DNA from: Rhodococcus sp. KBS0724
GTDB taxonomy: Bacteria > Actinomycetota > Actinomycetes > Mycobacteriales > Mycobacteriaceae
Assembly (NCBI RefSeq): GCF_005938745.2
Contig: NZ_VCBX02000001.1
Coordinates: 4,788,501-4,852,500 of the forward strand
Reading direction: 5' to 3'
Length of the DNA: 64,000 nt
A program made the position numbers and the translations under genes. Shown one piece after another: positions 9,090 through 18,891 of this stretch. Each line of letters begins with the position of its first letter. The first letter of the stretch is position 1. The notes beneath the pieces were generated by a model. It did not search any database. It worked only from the letters and a program-made list of their open reading frames with translations, and was not told the origin of the DNA.

Positions 9090-9395
9090 ATGGCCCTTCC
9101 GCCCTTCCTCACCTCGATAGTCGGTTGGTTGCGGGCCGGCTATCCCAACGGCGTTCCCGAACAGGACTACATTCCGCTGTTTGCTCTGCTGACGCGTCGA
9201 CTCTCCGAGACAGAGGTCGACGCGGTTGCCGACGCCTTGATCGAAGACGGTGATCTCCCGATCGAGAAGACCGACATCCAGGTCCTGATCACCAAGATCA
9301 CTAACGAAATGCCTCTGGAGACCGACGTCGATCGTGTCCGCAGTCATCTTGCCGCCGGCGGTTGGCCGTTGGCCGGACCGGACGTTCGGCGGTGA
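9090..9395 (+). CDS. DUF3349 protein, second of a tandem pair
   Basis: This 101-residue protein shares the plan of its neighbour: IVGWLRAGYPNGVPEQDYIP then RRLSETEVDAV and a C-terminal DVDRVRSHLAAGGWPL, which aligns with the first copy's DVERVTARLRAGGWPV. The two are clear paralogues. It starts 4 bases after the first copy and overlaps the menE start codon, so the three genes are likely one transcript. No function is known for the family. Confidence 0.82.
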   Translation: MALPPFLTSIVGWLRAGYPNGVPEQDYIPLFALLTRRLSETEVDAVADALIEDGDLPIEKTDIQVLITKITNEMPLETDVDRVRSHLAAGGWPLAGPDVRR

Positions 9396-10531
9396 ACATT
9401 CTCGAAGCACTGCCCGTTCCGCAGGGTGAGGCTGTGCGCGGCGTTCTGCCGCGGATCGCCCGGATCCTCGACGGCACAAGCCCTGCCGTCCTTCCTGTCC
9501 CGGCCGCTGATTCGCTCGAGACCGCCAGGCTCACCGACGCTCTGCACCCCGGCGAACCCATCGACGACGGCATTGCCCTGGTCGTGGCTACATCGGGAAC
9601 CACCGGCACGCCGAAGGGCGCGATGCTGCGCGCCGACGCACTACGCGCGAGCGGTGAGGCCACCCACGAGCACCTCGGCGGGCCCGGTTCCTGGCTACTC
9701 GTCCTTCCGCCGCACCACATCGCGGGTATGCAGGTTCTGCTGCGCAGCGCACTTGCCGGAACCGAACCCGTTGTCGTCGACGTCAGCACAGGTTTTGATC
9801 CCGCCGCGCTTCCCGCTGCGGTTGCCGCGATGAGCGGCCCGCGAAAGTACACGTCGATGGTCCCGACGCAGTTGATCAAAGCGCTTGCTGATCCCGGTGC
9901 CGTCGACGCGCTGGCGTCCCTCGACGCCGTACTGCTCGGTGGAGCCGCAACTCCCGCACCGGTTCTCGCGCAGGCCACCGCTGCTGGCATCACGGTTGTG
10001 CGGACCTACGGCATGAGCGAAACCGCCGGCGGCTGCGTGTACGACGGAATCCCGCTGGCCGGGGCCCGTATTCGCATCGACAACGGCCGGGTTCTGCTGG
10101 GCGGGCCGATGCTCGCATCCGGGTATCGGGGGCTCCCGGATCACCCGGCCTTCGCCGAGCCCGGCTGGTTTCGTACCGACGACGCCGGTTCGGTGGTCGA
10201 CGGCGTTCTGCGCATCAGCGGGCGCCTCGACGAAGCGATCTCCACCGGCGGGCTGACCGTGGTGCCGCAGGTGGTCGAAGCCGCCCTCGCTGATCATCCC
10301 GCTGTTCGGGAGTGCGCTGTCATCGGCGTCGCCGATCCGCGTCTCGGCCAACGGGTAGTGGTGTGTGTTGTGCCCGATGGCGCTCCCCCGACTCTCGACG
10401 AACTGCGCGCGCATGCTCAGCGGACACTCGATGTGACGGCCGCGCCGCGCGAGTTGTTCATCGTGGACGCACTACCCGTGCGCGGTCCCGGCAAGCTCGA
10501 CCGGGCCGCCCTGGTAGCCAGGTTCAGCTAG
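9392..10531 (+). CDS. menE: o-succinylbenzoate-CoA ligase
   Basis: An acyl-CoA synthetase that activates o-succinylbenzoate to its CoA thioester, the step before MenB in menaquinone synthesis. The 379-residue protein is short for the adenylate-forming family, as actinobacterial MenE proteins are. It has the P-loop VVATSGTTGTPKGAM, the adenine motif RTYGMSETAGG, the hinge region DDAGSVVDGVLRISGRLDE and the catalytic Lys segment VRGPGKLDRAAL at the C-terminus. The GTG at 9392 forms a GTGA overlap with the preceding stop, so translation is coupled to the DUF3349 genes. Confidence 0.93.
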   Translation: MNILEALPVPQGEAVRGVLPRIARILDGTSPAVLPVPAADSLETARLTDALHPGEPIDDGIALVVATSGTTGTPKGAMLRADALRASGEATHEHLGGPGSWLLVLPPHHIAGMQVLLRSALAGTEPVVVDVSTGFDPAALPAAVAAMSGPRKYTSMVPTQLIKALADPGAVDALASLDAVLLGGAATPAPVLAQATAAGITVVRTYGMSETAGGCVYDGIPLAGARIRIDNGRVLLGGPMLASGYRGLPDHPAFAEPGWFRTDDAGSVVDGVLRISGRLDEAISTGGLTVVPQVVEAALADHPAVRECAVIGVADPRLGQRVVVCVVPDGAPPTLDELRAHAQRTLDVTAAPRELFIVDALPVRGPGKLDRAALVARFS

Positions 10532-10550
10532 CTCCCGCAGGCCGAATGTT

Positions 10551-10580
10551 CAGCCGCAGCCCGAACTAGCCCTGCGGCTG
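10551..10580. terminator. hairpin terminator between convergent genes
   Basis: CAGCCGCAG (10551-10559) and CTGCGGCTG (10572-10580) form a 9-bp stem around a 12-base loop between the menE stop and the stop of the leftward gene. There is no T run, but the position between converging genes fits a bidirectional terminator. Confidence 0.65.
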
Positions 10581-10585
10581 CAGAA

Positions 10586-11479
10586 TCAGCGCGCGACGCC
10601 GCGCAGGCACGCCCGATCGAAGCGTTCCCGCACCCGATCGAAGTCCCGCAGATCCGCCCACACCCACCGGAACACCTCGAACCCCGCGTCGCGAATTGCA
10701 TCCTCACGCAGCTTCTCGCGCTCCACCACCGCACCCGGATTCTCGCTGCGATACTTCACCATCCCGTCGAACTCGCCCACCACACCGTGTTCTTTCCAGA
10801 AGAAGTCGACCCTCCCGACAAACCGTCCAACGACGCGGATCTCTTGCTGCAAGATCGGCGGCGGCCAACCGTCGGCGCGCATACGAACCCTGCTGACGGA
10901 CTCCCCTGGACTCTCGGCACCCGGTTCGATGAACTCGGCCGCGACCCGCGCTCGGCTCATTCCGCGGCGGCCGTGCAATCGTTCGAGCGCGACTGCCACG
11001 TCCTCACGTCTCATCCCCCGGCGCAGCGCACAGTCACCGATGACCACCGCATTCTCGAACGACGTCGTGCGCGCGATATCGACAAACGTGCGCGCCAGCG
11101 ATGTTGTTGCCACACCGTCGACAACCACGATCTCCTCCGGAACCAACGGCGCCGGGTGTAGGTGGAAGCTGGCACTCTTTCGCCCACCTGAGCTTCTACT
11201 CCGCGTCACGTGAACAACATTGAGACCCAACGCGCCGCAGTCGAGACCGTGCATCACAGCCGCGGATACATGGCTGAGGATTGCGCCTGGTCCGCAGGCC
11301 GCAGCAGCGGCAATGGCGGTGTGGCGGTGACGGGCCCGCGCATCGAGTTCGCGGTAGTAATCCGCCCGCATGTAGATTCCCGCGGCGATTCGGTGCAGCT
11401 CACCGCGCTTGACCGCCCGCTGCAACTGTTCGTCGCTGATACCGTCCCGATGGGCCTGTGCCCGCGTGAGAATTCCCAT
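10586..11479 (-). CDS. AbiEi-type HTH / DUF559 nuclease-like protein
   Basis: This 297-residue protein begins with an AbiEi antitoxin-like winged-helix region (ILTRAQAHRDGISDEQLQRA, GIYMRADYY), followed by the middle domain with SHVSAAVMHGLD. It ends with a DUF559/Vsr-like segment (GRVDFFWKEHGVVGEFDGMVKY) that places D, E and D residues like a PD-(D/E)XK nuclease. Such proteins are common and solitary in actinobacteria. No AbiEii toxin partner is adjacent. The ATG at 11479 is chosen because sequence upstream in the frame is not conserved-looking and belongs to the divergent ABC promoter region. Confidence 0.75.
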   Translation of the reverse strand: MGILTRAQAHRDGISDEQLQRAVKRGELHRIAAGIYMRADYYRELDARARHRHTAIAAAAACGPGAILSHVSAAVMHGLDCGALGLNVVHVTRSRSSGGRKSASFHLHPAPLVPEEIVVVDGVATTSLARTFVDIARTTSFENAVVIGDCALRRGMRREDVAVALERLHGRRGMSRARVAAEFIEPGAESPGESVSRVRMRADGWPPPILQQEIRVVGRFVGRVDFFWKEHGVVGEFDGMVKYRSENPGAVVEREKLREDAIRDAGFEVFRWVWADLRDFDRVRERFDRACLRGVAR

Positions 11480-11654
11480 GTGGCGAGCGTGCCGCCTCCA
11501 TCGACGTTTATCGCCAGCGATTATTCGGCTGGGGATAACGATGCCGCTGTGGAGAACGCCGTCAGCGTCGAGAACACTGCGCACTGTCACCCTTGCATGG
11601 GTGCGCAAGTTCCACGCAAGGCAAATGCAAGCGCACTCTGTCACGCTTGATCTC

Positions 11655-12662
11655 ATGAACCACACAGCTTCGCCTCTTGCCATCGAGGCCGAGGGGCTAG
11701 TCAAGATGTTCGGCGAGCAACGCGCCGTCGACGGTGTCAGCCTCACCGTGCCCACAGGATCGGTGTTCGGAGTACTCGGCCCCAACGGCGCGGGCAAAAC
11801 CACCACCGTTCGCATGCTCGCCACCCTCCTACGCCCCGACGGCGGTGAGGCCCGCATCTTCGGTCGCGATGTCAGCCGCGAGCCCGTGGCAGTGCGATCC
11901 CTGATCGGCGTCACCGGGCAGTACGCGTCCGTCGACGAGGACCTGACGGCCACCGAGAACCTGGTGATCTTCTCCCGTCTGCTCGGTCTGAGCCGCAAGG
12001 ACTCCCGCAAGAAATCACTCGAACTTCTCGAGGAATTCGACCTCACCGAGGCCGCGGCCAAACCTCTCAAGAACTTCTCCGGCGGTATGCGTCGACGCCT
12101 CGACCTCGCGGCCAGCCTGATCGCCCGCCCACCTCTGCTGTTCCTCGACGAACCCACGACCGGCCTCGACCCGCGTACTCGCGCCCAGATGTGGGAGACG
12201 ATCAGGCGACTGGTTGCCGAGGGCTCGACGGTCATGCTGACCACGCAATACCTGGACGAGGCCGATCAGCTGGCGGACCGGATCGCGGTGATCGACCGTG
12301 GCCGAGTGATCGCGAACGGCACTGCCGATGAACTCAAGGCGTCGGTGGGCATTTCGTCGTTGCACCTCAAACTCGTCGAGCGTGATCGAACCGACGAGGC
12401 TCGATCCGTCATCGCGTCGATGCTCGGAGTCGAGGTGGGTGTCACACCCGAGGTCGGCCGGATCACTGCCCCGCTGAGCGACCCATCCGTAACCGCCGAT
12501 CTCTTGATTCGCTTGCGGGAGCGGGGTATCGCCGTCGAGGAGATCAACGTGCAGAAACCCAGTCTGGACGAGGTGTTCCTCACCATCACCGGACATCAAC
12601 CAGAAGACGGTGGCCGCAACGACGCCGATTCCGACAACAATTCCGATCGGATTCCCGCATGA
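11655..12662 (+). CDS. DrrA-type ABC exporter ATPase
   Basis: A 335-residue ATPase of the daunorubicin-resistance (DrrA) family, which pairs with a DrrB permease to export hydrophobic compounds or lipids. It has Walker A GPNGAGKTT, signature FSGGMRRRLDLA, Walker B LLFLDEPTTGLDP and the DrrA-specific C-terminal domain ending in PSLDEVFLTITGH. The ATG at 11655 is used; the upstream open frame is not typical of the family. It overlaps the permease by 4 bases. No cognate TetR gene is next to it, but a large SARP-type regulator faces the pair. Confidence 0.92.
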   Translation: MNHTASPLAIEAEGLVKMFGEQRAVDGVSLTVPTGSVFGVLGPNGAGKTTTVRMLATLLRPDGGEARIFGRDVSREPVAVRSLIGVTGQYASVDEDLTATENLVIFSRLLGLSRKDSRKKSLELLEEFDLTEAAAKPLKNFSGGMRRRLDLAASLIARPPLLFLDEPTTGLDPRTRAQMWETIRRLVAEGSTVMLTTQYLDEADQLADRIAVIDRGRVIANGTADELKASVGISSLHLKLVERDRTDEARSVIASMLGVEVGVTPEVGRITAPLSDPSVTADLLIRLRERGIAVEEINVQKPSLDEVFLTITGHQPEDGGRNDADSDNNSDRIPA

Positions 12663-13486
12663 CCACTACCCTCACCACTACCAAATCCCCAGTCGCCGAT
12701 CCCACTTCGGCTCCGCGACGAATCAGTCTCGAGCAGAGTTTCGCAAACACGTTCACGATGGCGTACCGCGGCATTCTCAAGATCAAGCACAATCCCGAGC
12801 AACTGTTCGACGTCGTCATTCAGCCGATCATCTTCACGTTGATGTTCACGTACATCTTCGGCGGCGCCATCGCCGGCGACGTCACGGCGTACTTGCCGAC
12901 GATCATTCCCGGCATCCTCGTCCAGACGGTCATCACCGGTTCCATCGTCACCGGCACTCAGCTTCGCGAAGACATGGACAAGGGTGTGTTCGACCGCTTC
13001 AAGTCGTTGCCGATCGCCCGGATCGCTCCCCTCTCCGGCGCCCTGCTCGCCGACGTCGTGCGGTACGGAATCGCCACCACCATCACGTTCATCGTGGGCT
13101 TCGCCATGGGATACCGCCCGGCCGGTGGTGCGATCGGCATCCTGTCCGCCGCGATTCTGGTGATGGTGTGCGCATTCTCGATCAGTTGGATCTTTGCGCT
13201 CATGGGCGTGATGATGAACAAAGCGTCTACGGTGCAGGGTGTTTCGATGCTCGTGCTGTTCCCCTTGACGTTCATGTCGAATGCTTTCGTCGATCCTGCC
13301 ACCATGCCGAGCTGGCTTCAGAAGTTCGTCAACGTCAATCCGGTTTCACAATTGGTGACTGCTGTCCGCGAACTCGCGAATGACGGGCACTTCGGTATCC
13401 ACGTGGTGTGGTCGCTCGTCGGAGCGGCGGTCATCGTGGCTGTCATGGCACCACTGACGGTACGGATGTACATGCGCAAGACCTGA
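12659..13486 (+). CDS. DrrB-type ABC exporter permease
   Basis: This 275-residue ABC-2 permease should form the membrane channel for the preceding ATPase. After a polar 50-residue N-terminus it shows six hydrophobic segments, including IIFTLMFTYIFGGAIAGDV and VSMLVLFPLTFMSNAFVDP, the latter being the classic DrrB/ABC-2 motif region with the following NPVSQLVTAVREL. Its ATG overlaps the ATPase stop (ATGA). The cargo cannot be assigned; lipids, siderophores or drugs are all exported by this family in mycolic-acid bacteria. Confidence 0.92.
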   Translation: MTTTLTTTKSPVADPTSAPRRISLEQSFANTFTMAYRGILKIKHNPEQLFDVVIQPIIFTLMFTYIFGGAIAGDVTAYLPTIIPGILVQTVITGSIVTGTQLREDMDKGVFDRFKSLPIARIAPLSGALLADVVRYGIATTITFIVGFAMGYRPAGGAIGILSAAILVMVCAFSISWIFALMGVMMNKASTVQGVSMLVLFPLTFMSNAFVDPATMPSWLQKFVNVNPVSQLVTAVRELANDGHFGIHVVWSLVGAAVIVAVMAPLTVRMYMRKT

Positions 13487-13495
13487 GCGAGGCGA

Positions 13496-16400
13496 TTACG
13501 CCCGCGATCCGCGAAGCGCGTCGAGAACGGCTTCGCGGATTGCGGCGCGCGGGTATCTCGAAACCTTGTTCACCGCGGAAAGCCACTGTTCCTCACCGAC
13601 AATTTCGCTCGCAAGGGCGGTCAGTCGAGCGTGCTGCAGTGAGGCAAAATCCTGCCGTCCTCGCATCACGACGGCCAGGGCCAACAGTTCCGTGCCGGGA
13701 CCGGTGTTACCAACGGACAGATCGTAGGCACCGACGCCCGCCGCGACCGCCCCTGTCAACGGCAAGTCGGTATATCCGTTGGGATGCAACTTGATCAGAC
13801 TCGACTCGACCATCCGCTGCACGTGATCCGCAATCTTCGCCGACTGCCCGGCCTGTGCGTGTGCGCACACCGCGGCAGCGCTGAGCAGGATGACAAACGG
13901 ATCGCCGTAGATGTTTTCCACCGCGCCGCCAAGCGAATTCAGCGCATCTCGATACTGGCGCAGGCCGAGTTCGACATTGCCGTCCGCCAGGTCGGCTTCG
14001 GCAAGATTGGCCAGTAGCGCTGCCCGACGCTGATGGTTCTCCATTGTTGCGTTGGCGCTGATCTGCGCCACGGCGGGTCGCAGCTCGTCCAACAACGCGC
14101 GTCCGCCGACGGAATCTCCGCTCGCAATCAACGCGCTGGCTTGAAACCCGATGAGTTGCAATGCCTCGTCGTGGGCGCCGAGACGTTCACTGGCCGCTAC
14201 TGCCAGCGCGTAGTACTCGACAGCTTCGCCGTAATTTGTCGATTGACTGTGGATCGAGCCGACGTGTTGAGCGGCCATCGCGACACCCCACTCGTCTCCG
14301 ATCTCTCGGGCGTACCGAAGTAGGTTCTCGGCATCACGATGAGCACCCCGCACGTCGCCGATGTTCTCGCGCAAGTTCGACCGGGCGAACAACGCCGCCG
14401 TCCGTGTCTCGATGTCAGCGCTACGGACTCCGTCCGCGAGCAACCGCGCGACGCCGTACCCGGACCGCGGACTGTTCAGCAAGCGGATGAAAAAGACGAA
14501 GATCGGCCGCAGATCATCTCTCTCGCGCAGCATCTTTCGGAGACGGACCCGCGCCCGAGCATGTTCGCGCCCGAGTTCGCCGAACAGCAGGTGCATCGCC
14601 ACCAACATGAACGTCGTGGCCGCCAAATCGCCCGTGACGCTGCGAAGATCGTGATCTCGGGTTGCTTCCATCACCTTCGGCGCCCAATTTGATACTTCCG
14701 TGTGCGCACCGCGAATCGACCAGAGCATCCCGAGAACCGGAAAGACGCTCGCTGTCGTCGTGGCATCGCCGTCGTCGACGGCCCATCGCAGAACGGCAAG
14801 GAGATTGTCGTGTTCGGCGTCGATCTCACCGACCAGGCGCACCTGATCGGACCGTGCCCGCAGTCGCGCGTTCTCGGCGATCGCGACGGCCCAGTCACCG
14901 CGTCGGCGAAGGACTTCCGTTCCCTCACCGAGCTCGGCGAGTTTCTCCTCGCCGTATTCACGAACCGTCTCGAGCATGTGATAGCGCAACCCGCTCGGCC
15001 CGTCGACAACGGTGAGCAACGACTGGTTGACCAGAGCCTCGATCGCGTCGGCTACGTCGCCCACTCCATCCCACTCTGCGACCGATTGCGCCGACGCCAA
15101 CGTGAAACCTGCCGGGAATCGGCACAACCGCGCCAATGCCACTCGATGCTCGGTGCCGAGCAGATTCCAACTCCAGTCGATCACCGCGTGCAGAGTGCGA
15201 TGGCGATCCGGTGACGTGGGGTCACCTGAACGCAGTAGCGCAAAACGATCGCTCAGCCGCGCCGAAATTTCCTCGACGCTCATCGTTCGCACGCGAGCGG
15301 CTGCGAGTTCGATGGCCAACGGCAACCCGTCGAGCGTCGCGCACAGCACTCCGACGGCCACCAGATCGAGATGAACGGACGGTCGCACTGCCCTGGCCCG
15401 AGCGGCGAACAATTCGACCGCGGATCCGGAATCTCCGTGAATCTCCAACGGAGGCAGCGGGTAGACGACCTCGGCACTGAGCATGAGCGGAGATCGACTT
15501 GTGGTGAGAACGGTCAGCTGAGCACTGGCTGCGATCATCTCGGCAACGATGTCCGCGCAGGCCCCGATCACATGTTCACAGTTGTCGAGTATCAATGTCA
15601 TCGGTCCGGCCGAAAGCACTTCGACCAATCGCTCGCGGGCGGAATGAGTTCGCCCGACGGTAAGTCGGCCAGGTGCCAGATCTGCTTCACTGATTCCGAG
15701 GGTGCTGCCGATGGCCGCGATCACGTCGTCGCTGCTTCGCAACGATGCCAGTTCGACCAGCGCAACGGACGTGCGCGCCGAGGCCCGCGAACCCAATTCG
15801 TGTGCCAGCCGGGTTTTTCCCGCGCCGCCGGGTCCGAGAATCGTCACGACGCGAGACCGTTCGAGGAGTGACTCGAGGTTGTCGATATCGTCTCGGCGGC
15901 CGAACATGGCATTGGGCGCCGCACGCAGACCGATCGCCCGGGAACTCCGGACCGGCGTGGCAGCCGCACCGAGCAAGTCCGCATTGAGCGCCACCAGAGC
16001 CGGCGACGGATCAACACCCAACCGGTCAGCCAGACGCTCTCGGTGTACCGCGAACATCTCGAGCGCCTCGTTGACGCGGTCCGAGCCGGCGAGCGCCCGC
16101 ATCAGGTTCCCGGCAGCTGCGTCGTCGAAAGGATTGTCGGCGTGAGCTTCACGCGCCAGTAGAAGTGCTTCGGAGAAATCCCCGCGCTCGAGAAGGGAGC
16201 GCAATCGCAGCGCGACAAGTTCGTCGCGCAGGCCCTGGGCACGCGCCGCCAACTGCTCCCCCGCCGGACCGACGACATCCGCGCCGGGGCTCCCCCGCCA
16301 GAGACTCAGAGTTGCAGTGACTCTCGCCAGGAGCTCCCCCGGATGCACGTCAGCGCCGCGAACGGATCGGACCGCGTCTTCCGCTCGTGCGAGATCAACA

Positions 16401-16705
16401 TGTTCCCGCGCCACCGTGAGTCGATAGCCGGCCGATGTCACTTCCAGGGCGCCTTCGGGGAGCGCGGATCGCAACCGGGATACCTGCGTGTGTAAAGCGT
16501 TGGTCGGCGAGCGTGGCGGCTCCGACCCCCAGATGTCGGAGATCAGGCTCTGGGGCGAACACGGTTGCCCCGGATCGAGCGCCAACGCAGTGAGCAGGGC
16601 GCGAGCTCGCGGGCCAGGCACTCCAACCCACTCATCCGCCGCCCTGATTGCCACGGGGCCGAGCAGGGCTATGCCAGTCACGTCTCGAGTCTTGTCCTGA
16701 TCCAC
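13496..16705 (-). CDS. SARP/AfsR-type regulator with BTAD, NTPase and TPR-like regions
   Basis: A 1069-residue multi-domain regulator. It opens with an OmpR-like DNA-binding winged helix ([20 protein letters not shown] onwards) and a bacterial transcriptional activation domain. Next comes a STAND/NB-ARC-like NTPase with P-loop GPGGAGKTR near residue 295 and Walker B-like LILDNCEH, and then a long helical, TPR-like C-terminus. Such proteins act as ATP-gated activators of nearby gene clusters. The start is uncertain: GTG codons at 16705 or 16681 are both possible, and an ATG at 16744 would overlap menA. Its convergent neighbour is the DrrAB pair, a possible but unproven target. Confidence 0.85.
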   Translation of the reverse strand: MDQDKTRDVTGIALLGPVAIRAADEWVGVPGPRARALLTALALDPGQPCSPQSLISDIWGSEPPRSPTNALHTQVSRLRSALPEGALEVTSAGYRLTVAREHVDLARAEDAVRSVRGADVHPGELLARVTATLSLWRGSPGADVVGPAGEQLAARAQGLRDELVALRLRSLLERGDFSEALLLAREAHADNPFDDAAAGNLMRALAGSDRVNEALEMFAVHRERLADRLGVDPSPALVALNADLLGAAATPVRSSRAIGLRAAPNAMFGRRDDIDNLESLLERSRVVTILGPGGAGKTRLAHELGSRASARTSVALVELASLRSSDDVIAAIGSTLGISEADLAPGRLTVGRTHSARERLVEVLSAGPMTLILDNCEHVIGACADIVAEMIAASAQLTVLTTSRSPLMLSAEVVYPLPPLEIHGDSGSAVELFAARARAVRPSVHLDLVAVGVLCATLDGLPLAIELAAARVRTMSVEEISARLSDRFALLRSGDPTSPDRHRTLHAVIDWSWNLLGTEHRVALARLCRFPAGFTLASAQSVAEWDGVGDVADAIEALVNQSLLTVVDGPSGLRYHMLETVREYGEEKLAELGEGTEVLRRRGDWAVAIAENARLRARSDQVRLVGEIDAEHDNLLAVLRWAVDDGDATTTASVFPVLGMLWSIRGAHTEVSNWAPKVMEATRDHDLRSVTGDLAATTFMLVAMHLLFGELGREHARARVRLRKMLRERDDLRPIFVFFIRLLNSPRSGYGVARLLADGVRSADIETRTAALFARSNLRENIGDVRGAHRDAENLLRYAREIGDEWGVAMAAQHVGSIHSQSTNYGEAVEYYALAVAASERLGAHDEALQLIGFQASALIASGDSVGGRALLDELRPAVAQISANATMENHQRRAALLANLAEADLADGNVELGLRQYRDALNSLGGAVENIYGDPFVILLSAAAVCAHAQAGQSAKIADHVQRMVESSLIKLHPNGYTDLPLTGAVAAGVGAYDLSVGNTGPGTELLALAVVMRGRQDFASLQHARLTALASEIVGEEQWLSAVNKVSRYPRAAIREAVLDALRGSRA

Positions 16706-16742
16706 CGCGTTCGATCGTATGGCACAGTGCAAAGATCGATGC

Positions 16743-17612
16743 ATGGCTACAGCTGCTCAATGGATCGAAGGCGCGAGACCGCGCACCCTCCCGAATGCTA
16801 TTGCCCCGGTGCTGGTCGGCACCGGAGCAGCGGCGTCACTGGATCATGCAGTGTGGTGGAAGGCGCTCCTCGCGCTGATCGTTGCCCTGGCTTTGATCGT
16901 CGGGGTGAACTTCGCAAACGATTACTCCGACGGAATTCGCGGGACAGACGACGATCGTGTCGGGCCGATTCGCCTGGTCGGATCGAAGATTGTCAGCCCC
17001 GGCACCGTCAAGGCCGCAGCTATCGGTTGCTTCTCGGTGGCGGCTGTCGCCGGATTTGTCCTGGCCGCAACAACGGCCTGGTGGCTGGTCGCGGTGGGCG
17101 TGTTCTGCATCATCGGCGCTTGGTACTACACCGGCGGCAAGAAGCCGTACGGGTACAGCGGATTCGGCGAGATCGCCGTATTCGTGTTCTTCGGTCTGGT
17201 CGCGGTTCTGGGAACTCAGTTCGTCCAGGCAGAACGCATTGATCTGGCCGGACTTGCCGGCGCGGTTGCCGTCGGTTCCTTCTCGAGCGCAGTTCTTGTG
17301 GCCAACAACTTGCGAGACATCCCGACGGACACCGAATCCGGCAAGATCACACTCGCCGTGCGACTCGGAGACGCAAAAACCCGCACGTTGCACATCGTCT
17401 TGCTGGCCGTCCCGTTCATCGCGACACTGCTGCTGGTTCTGCGAACGCCGTGGGCGCTGCTCGGACTGCTTGCGTTGCCACTCGCAGTCCGAGCCAACGC
17501 ACCACTGCGCTCTGGCGGTCAGGGTATGGCCCTCATCCCGGCCCTGCGCGACACCGGACTCGCAATGCTTGTCTGGGGTGCCACGACGGCAGTTGCGCTC
17601 AGCCTGGCTTGA
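16743..17612 (+). CDS. menA: 1,4-dihydroxy-2-naphthoate polyprenyltransferase
   Basis: This 289-residue UbiA-family membrane enzyme attaches the polyprenyl side chain to 1,4-dihydroxy-2-naphthoate to give demethylmenaquinone. The first Asp-rich motif is [14 protein letters not shown], and the second is [14 protein letters not shown], as expected for Men[18 protein letters not shown] is the typical N-terminus, which places the start at the ATG at 16743. Eight or nine hydrophobic segments are visible. It is divergent from the SARP gene and ends directly against the stop of the next, leftward gene. Confidence 0.94.
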   Translation: MATAAQWIEGARPRTLPNAIAPVLVGTGAAASLDHAVWWKALLALIVALALIVGVNFANDYSDGIRGTDDDRVGPIRLVGSKIVSPGTVKAAAIGCFSVAAVAGFVLAATTAWWLVAVGVFCIIGAWYYTGGKKPYGYSGFGEIAVFVFFGLVAVLGTQFVQAERIDLAGLAGAVAVGSFSSAVLVANNLRDIPTDTESGKITLAVRLGDAKTRTLHIVLLAVPFIATLLLVLRTPWALLGLLALPLAVRANAPLRSGGQGMALIPALRDTGLAMLVWGATTAVALSLA

Positions 17613-17993
17613 TCAGCGATTCTCGGGCACAAACGCGCTGAGCACGAAGTTCACGATCGAGATGATCAGTGCGCCCCACACAGCAGTCCAGAATCCGTCG
17701 ACGGTCAGGCCGGCGTCCAGTGACGTCGAGATCCAGGCCGTCAACAGAAGCATGAGCGCGTTGATGACCAGCGTGAACAACCCGAGAGTGAGAATCAACA
17801 GCGGGAGGGACAGTAGCTTCAGCAATGGCTTGATAAAGGCGTTGACGACGGTGAAGATCAGCGCAATTATGGCGATGACCAGGATGTTTCCCCAGGTGTC
17901 GTCTTGATTGCTGTCGATAGTGATTCCGGTGACCCACATGGAGGCGAGCCAGATAGCTATTCCGTTGACTATGAGACGTGCCAGAAATGTCAT
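17613..17993 (-). CDS. four-helix membrane protein (phage_holin_4_2 / PF04020-like)
   Basis: This 126-residue protein has four hydrophobic segments, with TFLARLIVNGIAIWLASMWV at the start and LSLPLLILTLGLFTLVINAL in the middle. That pattern is shared by the widespread bacterial family named mycobacterial four-TM phage holin, most members of which are chromosomal genes of unknown role and not phage lysis genes. The start at 17993 gives MTFLAR. It is the last of three leftward genes, 39 bases after the Clp-N gene. Confidence 0.8.
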   Translation of the reverse strand: MTFLARLIVNGIAIWLASMWVTGITIDSNQDDTWGNILVIAIIALIFTVVNAFIKPLLKLLSLPLLILTLGLFTLVINALMLLLTAWISTSLDAGLTVDGFWTAVWGALIISIVNFVLSAFVPENR

Positions 17994-18032
17994 ATCTGAA
18001 TGCTGGCACACGACCCCGTCATGTCGTGGTGT

Positions 18033-18581
18033 CTAGGCCGCTCGAGTCATCGCAGATTCCAACCGACGACGAATCTCCGGGATGCTGACCTGCGCTTCGA
18101 GCGCCGTGCGTGTCGGACCGTCGGCAACACGCAGGATGCCGAGGAGTATGTGCTCGGCTCCGATGTGGCTGCTCTTGTGCGCAACCGCTTCCCGCAGTGA
18201 CAGTTCGAGAACTTTCTTCGAATTCTTGTCGAATCGCGAGCGGGGGAAGACGAATCTGCCACGACGCGAACCGATCCCGGCGGGCACGGCGGCGTCGTCG
18301 AGTGCACCCTCCCCGAATGATTGCTCGAGACTCTCCCGAACTGCTGCCAGGTCGATGCCGATCGATGCCAGCACGTCGGCGTCCTGATCAAGGTCGTGGG
18401 ACGGCGGAGTCTCGCTGCGAACGGATTCCGCGGTGACGCCGACGTCGGTCAAGGTCGCGGTGGCGATACCGCGATCAGTCGTCAGCAACGCCGCCAACAA
18501 CTGCTGGGGAGTCACCTGGTCGGCGCCGGCGACTGCGTCGACGACAACGGCGCGGGCGTCTGCAGTAAACCTCTCGAACAT
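18033..18581 (-). CDS. Clp N-terminal domain protein without ATPase
   Basis: This 182-residue protein consists of two Clp N-terminal repeats, MFERFTADARAVVVDAV... at the front and KKVLELSLREAVAHKSSHIG with EHILLGIL near the end. This is the adaptor- and substrate-binding part of ClpC/ClpB, but no AAA module follows. Stand-alone proteins of this type are frequent in actinobacteria, paired with a short HTH gene as here, and are thought to modulate Clp proteolysis or sense stress. It begins 4 bases after the HTH gene, so the two are translated from one message. Confidence 0.85.
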   Translation of the reverse strand: MFERFTADARAVVVDAVAGADQVTPQQLLAALLTTDRGIATATLTDVGVTAESVRSETPPSHDLDQDADVLASIGIDLAAVRESLEQSFGEGALDDAAVPAGIGSRRGRFVFPRSRFDKNSKKVLELSLREAVAHKSSHIGAEHILLGILRVADGPTRTALEAQVSIPEIRRRLESAMTRAA

Positions 18582-18585
18582 TTCC

Positions 18586-18819
18586 CTACCTGCCTTTGCC
18601 TCGTGGCGACTCTGCGCCTGCATGCTTCTTGTGGACGGCCTGACGGCTCACTTCGAGAGTCTCGGCGATTGCCTGCCACGACCATCCCTGCTTGCGCGCG
18701 TTGGCAACCTGGATGGCTTCGAGTCGTTCGAGGAGTCGTCGCAGTGCCCGCACGGCCCGCAGTCCCTCGGCTGGGTCAGGACTTCCTGCGGCGGTGGCGA
18801 GTGAGGTCGCTTCGGTCAT
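18586..18819 (-). CDS. short HTH regulator paired with Clp-N gene
   Basis: This 77-residue protein is mostly a helix-turn-helix: a leading helical arm (ALRRLLERLEAIQVANARKQ) and then WSWQAIAETLEVSRQAVHKKH, a clear HTH whose QAVHKKH recognition helix resembles other actinobacterial Clp-N partners. The ATG at 18819 is preferred; upstream in-frame ATGs would place the operator inside the gene. Two matching dyads lie immediately upstream, so autoregulation of the HTH/Clp-N/membrane-protein set is likely. Confidence 0.85.
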   Translation of the reverse strand: MTEATSLATAAGSPDPAEGLRAVRALRRLLERLEAIQVANARKQGWSWQAIAETLEVSRQAVHKKHAGAESPRGKGR

Positions 18820-18820
18820 G

Positions 18821-18865
18821 TTGTCAATATAGGTTGACAACATGCGGGCGTCAACCAAAGTTGAC
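18821..18865. promoter_or_regulatory. two-site operator GTCAA-N6-TTGAC
   Basis: Two dyads share the same form: GTCAA-TATAGG-TTGAC at 18823-18838 (arms extend to 7 bp, 18821-18840) and GTCAA-CCAAAG-TTGAC at 18850-18865. Their centres are 27 bases apart. They lie directly upstream of the HTH gene start at 18819, which makes autoregulation by that protein the simplest reading. The TTGAC half sites may also double as -35 elements. Confidence 0.7.
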
Positions 18866-18891
18866 ACATGCGTTCGGAGGACAGGCGGGGA

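Noticed and set aside
9690-10420. Leftward open frames opposite menE
   Set aside because: menE has complete adenylation motifs in the + frame; the antisense products show no domain.
10586-11479. A type IV toxin-antitoxin system
   Set aside because: Only an AbiEi-like protein is present; no AbiEii nucleotidyltransferase toxin lies next to it.
11480-12244. N-terminal extension of the AbiEi/DUF559-like gene
   Set aside because: The extension is antisense to the DrrA-type ATPase and is Ser/Arg-rich; the family start fits the ATG at 11479.
17613-17993. Phage holin far from the prophage, hinting at a second phage remnant
   Set aside because: The family name is misleading: most members are chromosomal four-helix proteins, and the neighbours here are chromosomal.
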